Assembly (NCBI GenBank): GCA_034931985.1
Contig: JAYGHB010000003.1
Location: 91,366 to 155,365, forward strand
Direction of reading: 5' to 3'
DNA: 64,000 bases
Source of the DNA: Halotia wernerae
GTDB lineage: Bacteria > Cyanobacteriota > Cyanobacteriia > Cyanobacteriales > Nostocaceae
Shown here: positions 1 through 9,164 of the stretch, piece after piece
How positions within the stretch are numbered: the first letter of the stretch is position 1
How the letters are laid out: every line of letters begins with the position of its first letter
Program-made: the position numbers and the translations under genes
Notes under the pieces: model-generated
What the model was told of the DNA's origin: nothing
The model's input: the letters and a program-made list of their open reading frames with translations, nothing else
Databases searched by the model: none

Positions 1-66
1 TTAGCCGGAGGTTCTCAGCATAGATACGATAGCTGTATTGAGTCCTCGATGAGGAGCGCGATCGCT

Positions 67-126
67 ATGACCGCAGCCACCAAGAAACTTACTTTTGCAG
101 AGTATCTCAAGTATAACGAGTGCTGA
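67..126 (+). pseudogene. Uma2-type endonuclease gene relic (N-terminal 19 codons)
   Basis: A short reading frame starts with ATG and reads MTAATKKLTFAEYLKYNEC before a TGA. The pattern K-L-T-F-x-E-Y-L-x-Y is how many cyanobacterial Uma2-family (DUF820, PD-(D/E)XK-like) proteins begin, normally followed by about 170 further residues. Here the frame stops at once and nothing recognisable follows before the convergent histidine kinase ends at 145. I read it as a 5' remnant of an Uma2 gene. The identification rests on one short stretch. Confidence 0.4.
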
Positions 127-144
127 GGGGGCGAAACTGAGAAG

Positions 145-3100
145 TTATCTGTTAACAGCTAAAGCTTGATTGATATGACTTAATAAGTCTTCCATTGAGA
201 TCGAGCGAGGCAAAATCTGGGTAGCGATCGCACTGACAACAGTTTCTATAGATTCAGACGCACTCTTTTTTGACTGAGAAATATCAGGTAAGGAATTGAT
301 GTGGATGCCATTTAATCTTTGATCTATCACCACGATTGGCGGCAAATCGAAAGGTGAATTTCCCAAGCCTTTCAGTGCTTTCAGTGCTTCTTTCCGAATT
401 GATGATTCTCCTAAGCAAATCAGCAGCAAGTCAACACTTTGGTGGCGAATTTGTTGTAACACTTCCGCCCAACAGTTTCCCATTGCAGCTTTCAAGCCAG
501 CTGTTTGGAGGTACTGAACTAGAGCTTGGAACCATTCAGAACCCCGTTCGGCAGTTTCACTACTGAGCGAGGAGTTTTTGGCTGTGCGATAGTTCTTCAC
601 CTGTTTACGTCTGATTTGCGGTAAGTCACGCAACATTGTTAAATCCACTACTAAGATACTGGGTGGATAACAGACACCAGAGGCAATTTGCAGTACTGAC
701 AATAAAGCATCTGGTTTGCCGTTGCCAGTGCTGTTGTCTTTACCAAGAGGTGTTAAGCAAGGAAACACAGACAGTCCAGGTATTTGAGAAGCTGCTAGGG
801 TAGTTGCTACATCGCAAGTTACTAGCGGTAGTTCAGCCAATGGCGGGTGCTGAGTCAACTGTTGCAGGCAAGTTTGAGCTAGGGAACTTTCTAAATCCAG
901 TAAGATGACATCAAATTGCCAAACTCGCGCTAAAAGTTCTGCTTGATCTAAATCATCTACTTCTATCACCCGATGTTCTCGCAGTGAGGGGCGAGGATTA
1001 ATTGATTCCAATGCCGGATTCACTAATCTCAGGATTCGCAATGGGTTTTTAGTAGAGGTGATTTCACTACTGTCTGCCCCTGACTGCTGAATAACTGGTG
1101 GATCACATAACTTTTTTAGAAGTGGCTCCAGGGCTTGATGCTCTACTGGCAAGCTTAAAAAACCATCGGCTTGGTTAGCATAAGCTTGGTCTTTTTCAGC
1201 TCCGGTTGCTGTCACCATGACAGGAATATGGCGAGTTGCAGCATCAGATTTCAGTAAGGTCAGTACATCCCACCCAGACAACAGAGGTAACAAGGGATTT
1301 AAGAAGATAGCTTGTGGTTGTAAGCGTCGGGCTTTTTCTACTGCCTCTGTTCCTGAGCGCGCAATTACTACGCGATAACCTAAACCTTTGAGTTGCTCAG
1401 CTAAATCTTCAATATATCTAGCTACTGCTTCGACCACCAAGACTAACCGTTGCGAACAAGGGGGATGATGTTGTGTGGCTGTAGTCATGCGCTGGCGTGC
1501 TGAGGTGGCAACTCCTTGCTTGGTATTTCGTGTTTCTCCCTCAGATCGTGTTCTTACTTCTGTTTCAATGAAGCCTGTTGTCGGGGGACTCGGTGGTAAA
1601 AGTAGTGTAAATTGGCTACCTTTGCCTTCGCGCGATAAAAAACTGACATCACCTCCATGCAGGCGCGCCAGCGCCCTAGTTAAAACCAGTCCCAGGCCAG
1701 TACCTTCAAACTGACGGGTAAGAGGATTTTCTAATTGTTGAAATTTTTGGAAGATTAAGTGTTGTTGGTGTTCGGGAATCCCAATTCCTGTGTCCCAGAT
1801 TGTAAAGGCAATCCAACCTTCCCAACGATTGACGCGCAAACCAATTTCACCGGATGTTTCGGTGAATTTAAAAGCGTTGGAAAGTAAGTGTACCAGCATC
1901 TGACGCAGGCGTAATTCATCCGCTACGATCTGATCTAAACCTGGTTCAATCGCAATAGTGAATTCGGGAGATAATGAACTTGCTACTGGAGGTTGGGTAT
2001 TGGGTGTAGCTTTGGTAGTTTGAGTATGAATCGCTTTTGCTTCTGAGAGGGCGCGATCGCACACTGAGCGAATTTTCACTGGTACAGGAGTCAAATCCAT
2101 CTGTCCAGTTTCCATGCGAGTCAAATCCAAAATGTCGTTGACGACACTCATTAAGTGTCGTCCGCTTTGATGAATTAGTCCTGCATAACGAGCTTGACGT
2201 TCGTTGAGTTCTCCTAACTGCTGATCAACCAGCAACCGTGATAATCCTAAAACAGCGGTTAAGGGCGTTTTCAGTTCATGGCTGATACAAGATAAAAACT
2301 CATCCTTTAACCGATTTAGTTGAACAAGATCAGCATTCTTTGCTGCTAATTCTTTACAAAGCTGTTGCTGTTCGGTGACATCAGTAGCTAAAACTAACCA
2401 CAAGTCACTGCCTACTTCTGAGTCTTGAGCGCTGAGTAAAATCTCTGAATCATGACTCAAGACTTTCAATTCCGGACTATCTAAGGGAATTTTGGCAAAT
2501 TGCCAGACTCGCTCTTGACCGTTTTGCACCTCGACAACACAGGTACAAGTACCTACTTGTCCATTTAAAAAACACCGTGATGCACTTGCTGCGGGTGTGG
2601 GCTGATCATGGAGGTCATTGATCAGTGGTGTCGCGGCTGGCGAAGATGCCAGGGCTTCATTCCTGACAGACAAGGTATGTTTTCCAGGATAAAGTTTTAG
2701 CGTTTGGGATTGCTCCTCGCTTCTAGCTGTTTGGTGGGCGTATTCTGGCTGGACGATCAAGGCAGGGGCTAGCATTGCCTCTACTTGTTGCTGCACTCCT
2801 TCTGGATCTTTGAGTACTCCTAGTTGCTGCCACCAAGCTGGATTTTGCGTTACCACTTCACCACTACCTGTTTGCAACCTTAAAGGCCAAGGTAGTCGCT
2901 CTAATAACTGCACTAGTGGTTTGTGTACCGAAGGTTGACGGGGATTATCTCTGGGCGATCGCCAATGAGTTTTTTTCCCTACATTACTTCTGTCATTAAA
3001 GTTGACATCTTCACATTCTTGAGAACCACTTTTGGACGACCTCTTGGCAGTTGAGTAAACAGTCCCCGCAACACTGTTTACAGCTTTCTCTTGAGTCAAT

Positions 3101-3513
3101 AATTTCAACAGGCGTTTACTATCCAATAATCCTAAAAATTTGCCATCTATATCAATCAATGCCCAATCCAAGTTATTGTTGATGTAGGTGCATTGCTGAG
3201 ATAAAAGCAGGCTAAATTGCTCCAGACGATCAGCGGCTGGCAACGTCTGAATCGGCTCAATCAAAGTTTGACCTAAAGTCGAAAGCGCCTGCTGTAAATT
3301 TAAAAATTGATCGTCACTAGCTACCGCCAACAATTTCTGGCTCAACCGGGCAGAGTACAACAACCCAACTGGGCATTGCTGTTGGTTTACTACTACCAAG
3401 CGATCGCACTCCTGTTGATCAAAAATCTCCAGCACCACTGCTAGAGTAGTTGTTTCTAAGCAGATAGGTACGGTTGCTAAGAAGTCGTAAAGCGGGTAAT
3501 GTAGCATTGACAT
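145..3513 (-). CDS. Hybrid sensor histidine kinase with degenerate receiver domains
   Basis: A 1122-residue signalling protein. Residues about 10-150 resemble a pair of CBS-like modules, followed by a PAS-like region up to about 385. The kinase core is complete: H-box SHELKTPL with the phosphorylatable His at 412, N-box Asn at about 546, G1 DTGIGIP at 574-580 and G2 GTGLGL at 604-609. Three receiver-like modules follow. The first (about 690-800) lacks the acidic pair (VVEA instead of VVDD), has Asn 739 at the phospho-acceptor position and Leu where the conserved Lys should be, so it is a pseudo-receiver. The second (about 825-940) keeps LLDLE; the third (about 1010-1110) is strongly diverged. 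No membrane segments, so probably cytosolic. It is transcribed divergently from the kai operon; a clock-related role is inferred from position only. Confidence 0.85.
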   Translation of the reverse strand: MSMLHYPLYDFLATVPICLETTTLAVVLEIFDQQECDRLVVVNQQQCPVGLLYSARLSQKLLAVASDDQFLNLQQALSTLGQTLIEPIQTLPAADRLEQFSLLLSQQCTYINNNLDWALIDIDGKFLGLLDSKRLLKLLTQEKAVNSVAGTVYSTAKRSSKSGSQECEDVNFNDRSNVGKKTHWRSPRDNPRQPSVHKPLVQLLERLPWPLRLQTGSGEVVTQNPAWWQQLGVLKDPEGVQQQVEAMLAPALIVQPEYAHQTARSEEQSQTLKLYPGKHTLSVRNEALASSPAATPLINDLHDQPTPAASASRCFLNGQVGTCTCVVEVQNGQERVWQFAKIPLDSPELKVLSHDSEILLSAQDSEVGSDLWLVLATDVTEQQQLCKELAAKNADLVQLNRLKDEFLSCISHELKTPLTAVLGLSRLLVDQQLGELNERQARYAGLIHQSGRHLMSVVNDILDLTRMETGQMDLTPVPVKIRSVCDRALSEAKAIHTQTTKATPNTQPPVASSLSPEFTIAIEPGLDQIVADELRLRQMLVHLLSNAFKFTETSGEIGLRVNRWEGWIAFTIWDTGIGIPEHQQHLIFQKFQQLENPLTRQFEGTGLGLVLTRALARLHGGDVSFLSREGKGSQFTLLLPPSPPTTGFIETEVRTRSEGETRNTKQGVATSARQRMTTATQHHPPCSQRLVLVVEAVARYIEDLAEQLKGLGYRVVIARSGTEAVEKARRLQPQAIFLNPLLPLLSGWDVLTLLKSDAATRHIPVMVTATGAEKDQAYANQADGFLSLPVEHQALEPLLKKLCDPPVIQQSGADSSEITSTKNPLRILRLVNPALESINPRPSLREHRVIEVDDLDQAELLARVWQFDVILLDLESSLAQTCLQQLTQHPPLAELPLVTCDVATTLAASQIPGLSVFPCLTPLGKDNSTGNGKPDALLSVLQIASGVCYPPSILVVDLTMLRDLPQIRRKQVKNYRTAKNSSLSSETAERGSEWFQALVQYLQTAGLKAAMGNCWAEVLQQIRHQSVDLLLICLGESSIRKEALKALKGLGNSPFDLPPIVVIDQRLNGIHINSLPDISQSKKSASESIETVVSAIATQILPRSISMEDLLSHINQALAVNR

Positions 3514-4151
3514 AGGGCTTCGGGGTTCACTCTTCCTGTGGTAGTCTCTGGCTTCACCGATTCAGTGATTTAGTCTGAATAGTGTTTGCGCCTGAAGCAA
3601 TAACCTTTAAGAAGACTTATATAAGCAATTTTATTGTTTAAGCTTCAACGCCTTTGAAACAATTGGGTTGATTCTTTCGGACAAGGTTTGTTTGAGCCAC
3701 TAGTTTTTGCAAGCGGCAGCGTTTCCTTTTGCCACTTTAGATCTCCAGGGAAACATTCTTACCCATATCCTACTGGTATTGAAACTCTTCATCGATAGTT
3801 GACAGCTAAAACAATTATGGCTCCAAAGATTCGCTTTAGAACCTTGAGGAATTATAATGATTTAGAATGCGACAATACTTTAAGTTCGTTTAAGTATCTT
3901 AATTAAGGAGTGAAATAAAAAATCATGATTCAGATGGACATGCATCTACAAATCCAAATTAAGTTATGTCTCCTCTAGAGCTAATGTTCCATCAATGACC
4001 TCCTCAATCTTACTGCTCACTTCCTACATCAGGCTATTTTGTTGACTGAGCAGGTTTAACTAAACATAGAGCATTTTTAGAGTGAATTCATAAGTTCACT
4101 GCATACTTAACTACCCCTATTATTCGGTCTATCAGTATTTGATTAGGGTGG
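3514..4151. other. Intergenic region between divergent histidine kinase and kai genes
   Basis: A 638-bp AT-rich gap that must hold the promoters of the divergently transcribed kinase and clock genes. I see no convincing gene. Read on the minus strand, about 3965-4045 gives a short peptide-like stretch (EVSSKIEEVIDGTLALEET, preceded by a stop) that might be a gene relic; I cannot assign it. No promoter was identified with confidence. Confidence 0.5.
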
Positions 4152-4454
4152 TTGACAAAATATCTAAGTATACAAATGTTACTACCCGTATTGATTTTTC
4201 AACAAAATTTAAAAAAAATTTTAGATTGTCCGGCAAGATTAGCCATACAACCAAAACCAAAGGAGCAGATATGGAGCTTTAGTAAATCCGTCATTGACCA
4301 ATTGTACCTTTTACCTTTAGTTACTGCCACCACTAAAAAAATCCATCATTTACTGAGGTGTTTAAAGCCAGACCTCAATAAAGTTTTTCCGACAGATATT
4401 TCTATGTATTTGCTTGCCAAGAGCAAAAACCACAGCAGATTTTTCAGCAAATGA
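4152..4454 (+). pseudogene. Possible decayed KaiA N-terminal (pseudo-receiver) remnant
   Basis: An open frame of about 100 codons (first ATG at 4176) ends by overlapping the kaiA start by 4 nt. Around residues 36-75 the segment VIDQLYLLPLVTATTKK can be laid over HRDQIDCLILVAANPSF of the N-terminal pseudo-receiver of full-length Synechococcus KaiA, and the position immediately 5' of the kaiA C-terminal domain is where that domain would lie. The kaiA frame itself is also open for 22 codons upstream of its ATG. Both suggest a decayed or frameshifted 5' part of an ancestral full-length kaiA. Similarity is weak. A small coupled gene, or chance, remains possible. Confidence 0.35.
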
Positions 4455-4765
4455 CTCAAGTAGATCAGCAGGTATTATTACGGCAACTCAAATCAGATTA
4501 CCGCGAAATTCTTATAAATTACTTTACTACAGACAAAACACTGAAAGAAAAAATTGATAAATTTATCAATGCGGTATTTTGTGCTAATATTCCTGTGCCA
4601 CAAATCATAGAAATTCACATGGACTTGATTGAAGAATTTTCTAAGCATCTAAAATTAGAAGGAAGGAGTGATGAAACATTACTTGACTACCGTCTAACAC
4701 TAATAGATGTCCTAGCTCACTTGTGCGAAGTCTACAGGGTTCGACTTCCAAATAAACTCAATTAA
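4451..4765 (+). CDS. kaiA: Circadian clock protein KaiA, short form (C-terminal domain only)
   Basis: 104 residues matching only the four-helix C-terminal domain of KaiA, with the conserved stretches SDYREILINYF, IDKFINAVFCANIPVPQ, EIHMDLIEEFSKHL, LEGRSDETLLDYR and LIDVLAHLCE. This domain dimerises and binds the KaiC C-terminal tail to stimulate KaiC autophosphorylation. Full-length KaiA of unicellular species has about 284-300 residues with an N-terminal pseudo-receiver. The short form is the known state in Anabaena and Nostoc. The start is the first ATG; the frame continues open upstream to a TAA at 4379-4381. First gene of kaiA-kaiB-kaiC, with an 89-nt gap to kaiB. Confidence 0.95.
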   Translation: MTQVDQQVLLRQLKSDYREILINYFTTDKTLKEKIDKFINAVFCANIPVPQIIEIHMDLIEEFSKHLKLEGRSDETLLDYRLTLIDVLAHLCEVYRVRLPNKLN

Positions 4766-4854
4766 ATTCATCACATTTTAGATTAAGCTGTATATTTGTT
4801 GGAATTCACCCAATTATAAGATAATTTTGTTCTTATGCTTAGGAGTGTAGCTTT

Positions 4855-5169
4855 ATGAGTAAAGCAAGAAAAACCTATGTTCTCAAGCTCTATGTAGCAG
4901 GTAACACCCCTAACTCTGTGCGGGCATTAAAAATCCTTAAAAACATACTAGAACAGGAGTTTCAAGGTGTCTATGCTTTGAAAGTAATCGATGTGTTAAA
5001 AAATCCGCAATTAGCAGAAGAAGATAAAATATTAGCTACGCCAACATTATCTAAAATTTTGCCGCCGCCCGTTCGCAAAATTATTGGTGATCTTTCAGAC
5101 CGAGAAAGAGTATTGATAGGATTAGATTTGCTTTATGAAGAATTAAGTGAGGAAGATTGGGAAGAGTAA
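4855..5169 (+). CDS. kaiB: Circadian clock protein KaiB
   Basis: 104 residues, the usual KaiB length. The N-terminus (KTYVLKLYVAGNTPNSVRAL) and the ATPTLSK segment with its proline, plus PPPVRKIIGDLSDRERVLIGLDLL, are characteristic of this thioredoxin-like, fold-switching protein. KaiB binds the CI ring of phosphorylated KaiC, sequesters KaiA and recruits output kinases. The acidic tail (EELSEEDWEE) is typical. An AGGAG motif precedes the ATG. It lies between kaiA and kaiC. Confidence 0.97.
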   Translation: MSKARKTYVLKLYVAGNTPNSVRALKILKNILEQEFQGVYALKVIDVLKNPQLAEEDKILATPTLSKILPPPVRKIIGDLSDRERVLIGLDLLYEELSEEDWEE

Positions 5170-5248
5170 ATTAGCCTTAAAAATTGATTACAAATTATTA
5201 AATTAAAATAAGAAAAACCTGGATTTCATATCCATTTGTCATGAAGCA

Positions 5249-6808
5249 ATGAGCGAAAACGATCAACCAGAAAGCAAAATTACACCAATCGGGGGTGTAG
5301 AAAAAATTCGTACCATGATAGAGGGCTTTGATGATATTAGTCATGGTGGTTTACCTATGGGTAGAACTACCTTAGTTAGTGGCACCTCTGGAACAGGCAA
5401 AACTTTATTATCTCTTCAGTTTCTCTACAACGGTATCACTTATTTTGATGAATCAGGAGTATTTGTTACCTTTGAAGAATCACCTAGCGATATTATCAAA
5501 AATGCTCATATTTTTGGCTGGCATTTGCAACGCTTAATTGATGAAGGTAAATTATTTATTCTGGATGCTTCTCCCGATCCAGAAGGTCAAGATATAGTCG
5601 GTAATTTTGACCTTTCAGCCCTCATCGAACGCTTGCAATACGCCATTCGGAAATACAAAGCCAAACGAGTTTCCATTGACTCCATCACAGCAGTATTTCA
5701 GCAATACGAAGCAATGGGAGTAGTGCGGCGAGAGATTTTTCGCTTAGTTGCACGTCTCAAGCAGCTCAATGTCACTACTATTATTACAACCGAACGTAGT
5801 GAAGAATATGGGTCTGTCGCTTCTTTTGGGGTGGAAGAATTTGTTTCTGATAATGTTGTAATTTCACGCAACGTTTTAGAAGGAGAACGTCGCCGTCGGA
5901 CAATGGAAATCCTGAAATTACGTGGCACAACTCACATGAAAGGAGAGTATCCTTTTACAATTACTAATGAAGGCGTAAATATTTTCCCATTGGGGGCAAT
6001 GCGCTTAACTCAAAGGTCTTCCAATGTCCGCGTATCTTCTGGAGTCAAAACCCTAGATGAGATGTGCGGTGGTGGCTTCTTTAAAGATTCTATTATTTTA
6101 GCAACAGGAGCTACAGGTACTGGTAAAACCTTGTTAGTAAGTAAGTTTATTCAAAATGGCTGCGTTAATGGTGAACGAGCGATATTATTTGCTTATGAAG
6201 AGTCACGCGCTCAACTGTCTCGCAACGCCTATTCTTGGGGAATTGATTTTGAAGAATTAGAACACCAAGGTTTACTCAAAATAATCTGTACGTATCCAGA
6301 ATCTACTGGTTTAGAAGATCACTTACAAATTATTAAATCAGAAATTTCATCCTTTAAGCCAGCTCGCATTGCCATTGACTCACTTTCAGCACTCGCAAGA
6401 GGTGTAAGCAATAATGCATTTCGGCAGTTTGTTATCGGTGTTACAGGTTATGCTAAACAAGAAGAAATAACTGGTTTTTTTACTAATACAACTGACCAAT
6501 TTATGGGGTCACATTCAATTACCGATTCCCATATTTCCACAATCACTGACACAATTTTAATGTTACAGTACGTAGAAATTCGTGGAGAAATGTCGCGGGC
6601 TATTAATGTATTTAAAATGCGGGGTTCATGGCATGACAAGGGTATCCGTGAGTACAACATTACGGCTGACGGCCCCGAAATTAAAGATTCTTTCCGTAAT
6701 TACGAACAAATTATCAGCGGCGCTCCTACTCGCGTAAGTGTTGATGAAAAGGCGGAACTTTCTCGTATAGTCAAACGTTTTGAAGATAAACCGAGTTCTG
6801 ATTCTTAG
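5249..6808 (+). CDS. kaiC: Circadian clock ATPase/kinase KaiC
   Basis: 519 residues, the same length as Synechococcus KaiC, with duplicated RecA-like domains. CI has Walker A GTSGTGKT at 45-52 and the catalytic pair EE at 76-77. CII has Walker A GATGTGKT at 287-294 and EE at 317-318. The autophosphorylation pair is Ser430-Thr431 in HISTITDT (S431/T432 in Synechococcus). The C-terminal SGAPTRVSVDEKAELSRI region is the A-loop and tail bound by KaiA. The protein forms the hexamer that carries the roughly 24-h phosphorylation rhythm. The gap to kaiB is 79 nt and no strong ribosome-binding site is visible. Immediately downstream are a 17-bp direct repeat and the TolC-like gene. Confidence 0.97.
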   Translation: MSENDQPESKITPIGGVEKIRTMIEGFDDISHGGLPMGRTTLVSGTSGTGKTLLSLQFLYNGITYFDESGVFVTFEESPSDIIKNAHIFGWHLQRLIDEGKLFILDASPDPEGQDIVGNFDLSALIERLQYAIRKYKAKRVSIDSITAVFQQYEAMGVVRREIFRLVARLKQLNVTTIITTERSEEYGSVASFGVEEFVSDNVVISRNVLEGERRRRTMEILKLRGTTHMKGEYPFTITNEGVNIFPLGAMRLTQRSSNVRVSSGVKTLDEMCGGGFFKDSIILATGATGTGKTLLVSKFIQNGCVNGERAILFAYEESRAQLSRNAYSWGIDFEELEHQGLLKIICTYPESTGLEDHLQIIKSEISSFKPARIAIDSLSALARGVSNNAFRQFVIGVTGYAKQEEITGFFTNTTDQFMGSHSITDSHISTITDTILMLQYVEIRGEMSRAINVFKMRGSWHDKGIREYNITADGPEIKDSFRNYEQIISGAPTRVSVDEKAELSRIVKRFEDKPSSDS

Positions 6809-6813
6809 ATTTG

Positions 6814-6859
6814 GTATCGTGCTATATTCTCTTCTAAATTTAGTATCGTGCTATATTCT
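6814..6859. repeat. 17-bp direct repeat between kaiC and the TolC-like gene
   Basis: The sequence GTATCGTGCTATATTCT occurs twice, at 6814-6830 and 6843-6859, with start-to-start spacing of 29 nt, in the 104-nt gap after kaiC. It contains no coding sequence. A tandem binding site for a regulator of the downstream outer-membrane gene, or a local duplication, would both explain it. Confidence 0.75.
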
Positions 6860-6912
6860 GTGGTGAAGAAAGGTTTTCTGCCGCTCGATTGATTTTCGTG
6901 TGAGGGTATGCG

Positions 6913-9105
6913 GTGAAAGGACAACAATTATTCTATAGTTTCTTGCCTGGCGTAACAGCAGCGGTATTAACGACCCAGCCGACTTTGGCTGGGGAAATGA
7001 AGGTAAGTGGTATACAACTGGCGTCTTCTCCTAATGTATTGACTTCTGTCGATAGTCGAACATTAGTTGCTGACAATATTATTCATACCCAACTACCAAA
7101 TACCACGGGCAATAATTTTCCCGACTTAGTACCAGATAATGGTTTGACTAAGCTCAGTTTTAAGTCTTTAAGTAGTAACAGTAACCCAGTAATTTTAAAA
7201 GTAAATACTGGTGTACCCGTAGAGCAAATATCTCAGAAAGGTGAAGGTAGATTTTTTAGTTTGACATCTACCATAAATCCTTCTGGGCAGCCAGAGCAGA
7301 ATTATTTTACAAGCAATAAAAAACAGAGTAATTTAGGTATATATCAGCAACAATCAAAGACGATAGTCGTTCCTGTTGTTACCTCAATAACTCCTTCTGC
7401 CAAAAAAACAACTTTTTCCTTGTCTTCTTTACGGCAGCCAGTAGTACCTACAAAAAATCTTGAAACTCAGTTACCCAAAGTTTTACAAACTGCGGTCAGA
7501 GGTGTAGGGGCAGCAAAGTTGTTGGAGGTACAAAGTTGTTCTCAGGAAAAGGCGAACTTGGCTGCTTTGCTCTTGTCCTCAAGAGCCTGCCAATATCCCA
7601 GCCTGACTGGGAAACAAGTGGCTCAAAGCAATATTCCTGACCCAACTCCTGCGCCTACTGGTTCGGAGCTAATCCCTAATCAACCAGGAACAGTGACTCC
7701 CGCGCCTGCTGGTTTGGAGTTAATCCCCAATCAACCAGGAACAGTGACTCCTGCGCCTGCTGATGGTGTGCCAATTCCTAACAACCTTAATCCCAATACC
7801 AATCCCTTACAATTTCCTACCAAACCAGAGGAAGTGAGGCTTCAGGTAAATCAGCCCATTACTTTGCTACAGGCTTTAGAACTAGCACGGCGCAACAACC
7901 GGGATTTACAAGTATCGTTGTTGGAGCTAGAACGTAGTCAAGCGGCTCTACGTGAGGCACAAGCTGCTTTGCTGCCTACTCTTGGCGTTAGTGCTGATAT
8001 TACTCGCAGTCAGTCTGCTTCTTCTCAGTTGCAGCGGGAACAACAAGAACGACAAACAGGAATATCACAGCCAGGAGATGAAGCCGGTACAGGTTTCAAT
8101 GGTCAAGCACAACTGAGCTATGATCTCTATACTTCTGGGAGACGGCAAGCTAACATCAAACAGGCTGAAGAGCAGGTACGGTTCAATGAGTTAGCTGTAG
8201 AGAACCAATCTGAAGAAATCCGCCTCAACGTCACCACTGATTACTACAATTTGCAACAAAGGGATGAAGAAGTACGGATTGCGCGGTCGGCTGTAGAGAA
8301 TTCCCAAGCGAGTTTACGAGATGCCCAGGCTTTAGAAAGAGCTGGGGTAGGTACTAGATTCGATGTACTGCGATCGCAAGTTACCTTAGCTAATTCTCAA
8401 CAAGAGTTAACTAATGCTCGCTCCCAGCAGCAGATTGACCGTCGTCGATTGGTAACGCGACTAAGCTTGGCACAGTCGGCGAATATCAGTACGGCAGACC
8501 CTGTACAATTAGCCGGCCTTTGGAACCCAACATTAGAAGAAAGTATCATCCTGGCTTATCAAAACCGTCCAGACTTGCAACAGCAGTTGGCACAACGCAA
8601 TATTAATGAGCAACAGCGAAGAGAAGCACTTTCATCCCTAGGGCCTCAGGTAAGTTTGGTTGCTAGCTACAACCTGTTAGATCAATTTGATGACAGTATC
8701 AGCGTCACCGACGGTTATTCCGTGGGAGTCAGAGCAACCATGAACTTGTACGATGGAGGAGCAGCAAGAGCCAGAGCCGCTCAAGCAAACGCTAATGCTG
8801 CGATCGCCGAAACTCAATTTGCTGAGCAACGTAACCAAATTCGTTTTCAAGTAGAACAAGCCTTTTCTACCCAGCAAGCGAATTTGGAGAATGTTCAAAC
8901 TTCTAATGCTGCTTTAGAACAAGCCAGAGAAGCTCTACGTTTGGCGCGTTTGCGATTCCAAGCTGGTGTAGGTACGCAAACCGACGTGATTAACTCTGAA
9001 AATGACCTGACAAGAGCTGAAGGCAACCGAGTCCAGGCAATTTTGGATTACAACCGTGCTTTGGCTCAGTTACAAAGATCTGTCACCTCCAGGGCATTAC
9101 CTTAG
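6913..9105 (+). CDS. hgdD: TolC-like outer membrane efflux protein (HgdD-type)
   Basis: 730 residues starting at GTG; the only nearby ATG (6908) runs into a stop after two codons. A signal-peptide-like N-terminus is followed by about 280 low-complexity residues ending in a Pro-rich linker with 17-residue repeats (PAPxGxELIPNQPGTVT). The C-terminal 400 residues form a duplicated outer-membrane efflux domain: two repeats with long amphipathic coiled-coil helices, e.g. ITLLQALELARRNN near 310 and LRLARLRFQAGVGTQTDV near 680. TolC proteins are trimeric outer-membrane exit ducts. In Anabaena PCC 7120 the gene after kaiC is hgdD, needed for heterocyst glycolipid export and secretion; I assign the symbol from synteny plus family. 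The N-terminal extension is unusually long for TolC. Confidence 0.85.
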   Translation: MKGQQLFYSFLPGVTAAVLTTQPTLAGEMKVSGIQLASSPNVLTSVDSRTLVADNIIHTQLPNTTGNNFPDLVPDNGLTKLSFKSLSSNSNPVILKVNTGVPVEQISQKGEGRFFSLTSTINPSGQPEQNYFTSNKKQSNLGIYQQQSKTIVVPVVTSITPSAKKTTFSLSSLRQPVVPTKNLETQLPKVLQTAVRGVGAAKLLEVQSCSQEKANLAALLLSSRACQYPSLTGKQVAQSNIPDPTPAPTGSELIPNQPGTVTPAPAGLELIPNQPGTVTPAPADGVPIPNNLNPNTNPLQFPTKPEEVRLQVNQPITLLQALELARRNNRDLQVSLLELERSQAALREAQAALLPTLGVSADITRSQSASSQLQREQQERQTGISQPGDEAGTGFNGQAQLSYDLYTSGRRQANIKQAEEQVRFNELAVENQSEEIRLNVTTDYYNLQQRDEEVRIARSAVENSQASLRDAQALERAGVGTRFDVLRSQVTLANSQQELTNARSQQQIDRRRLVTRLSLAQSANISTADPVQLAGLWNPTLEESIILAYQNRPDLQQQLAQRNINEQQRREALSSLGPQVSLVASYNLLDQFDDSISVTDGYSVGVRATMNLYDGGAARARAAQANANAAIAETQFAEQRNQIRFQVEQAFSTQQANLENVQTSNAALEQAREALRLARLRFQAGVGTQTDVINSENDLTRAEGNRVQAILDYNRALAQLQRSVTSRALP
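7648..7780 (+). repeat. 51-bp in-frame tandem repeat in the TolC-like gene
   Basis: Two adjacent 51-bp units (7648-7698, 7699-7749) plus a partial third encode the Pro-rich linker PAPxGxELIPNQPGTVT. The unit is 17 codons, so copy-number changes keep the frame. It separates the N-terminal extension from the efflux domain. Confidence 0.8.
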
Positions 9106-9164
9106 TTAGTCATTAGTACTTATACTAAAATGACTATCTACAGGTTTTGCACCAGCCCCAAAAG

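Noticed and set aside
3965..4045. Minus-strand peptide-like stretch upstream of kaiA
   Set aside because: Too short, with an internal stop and no identifiable family; mentioned only in the intergenic entry.
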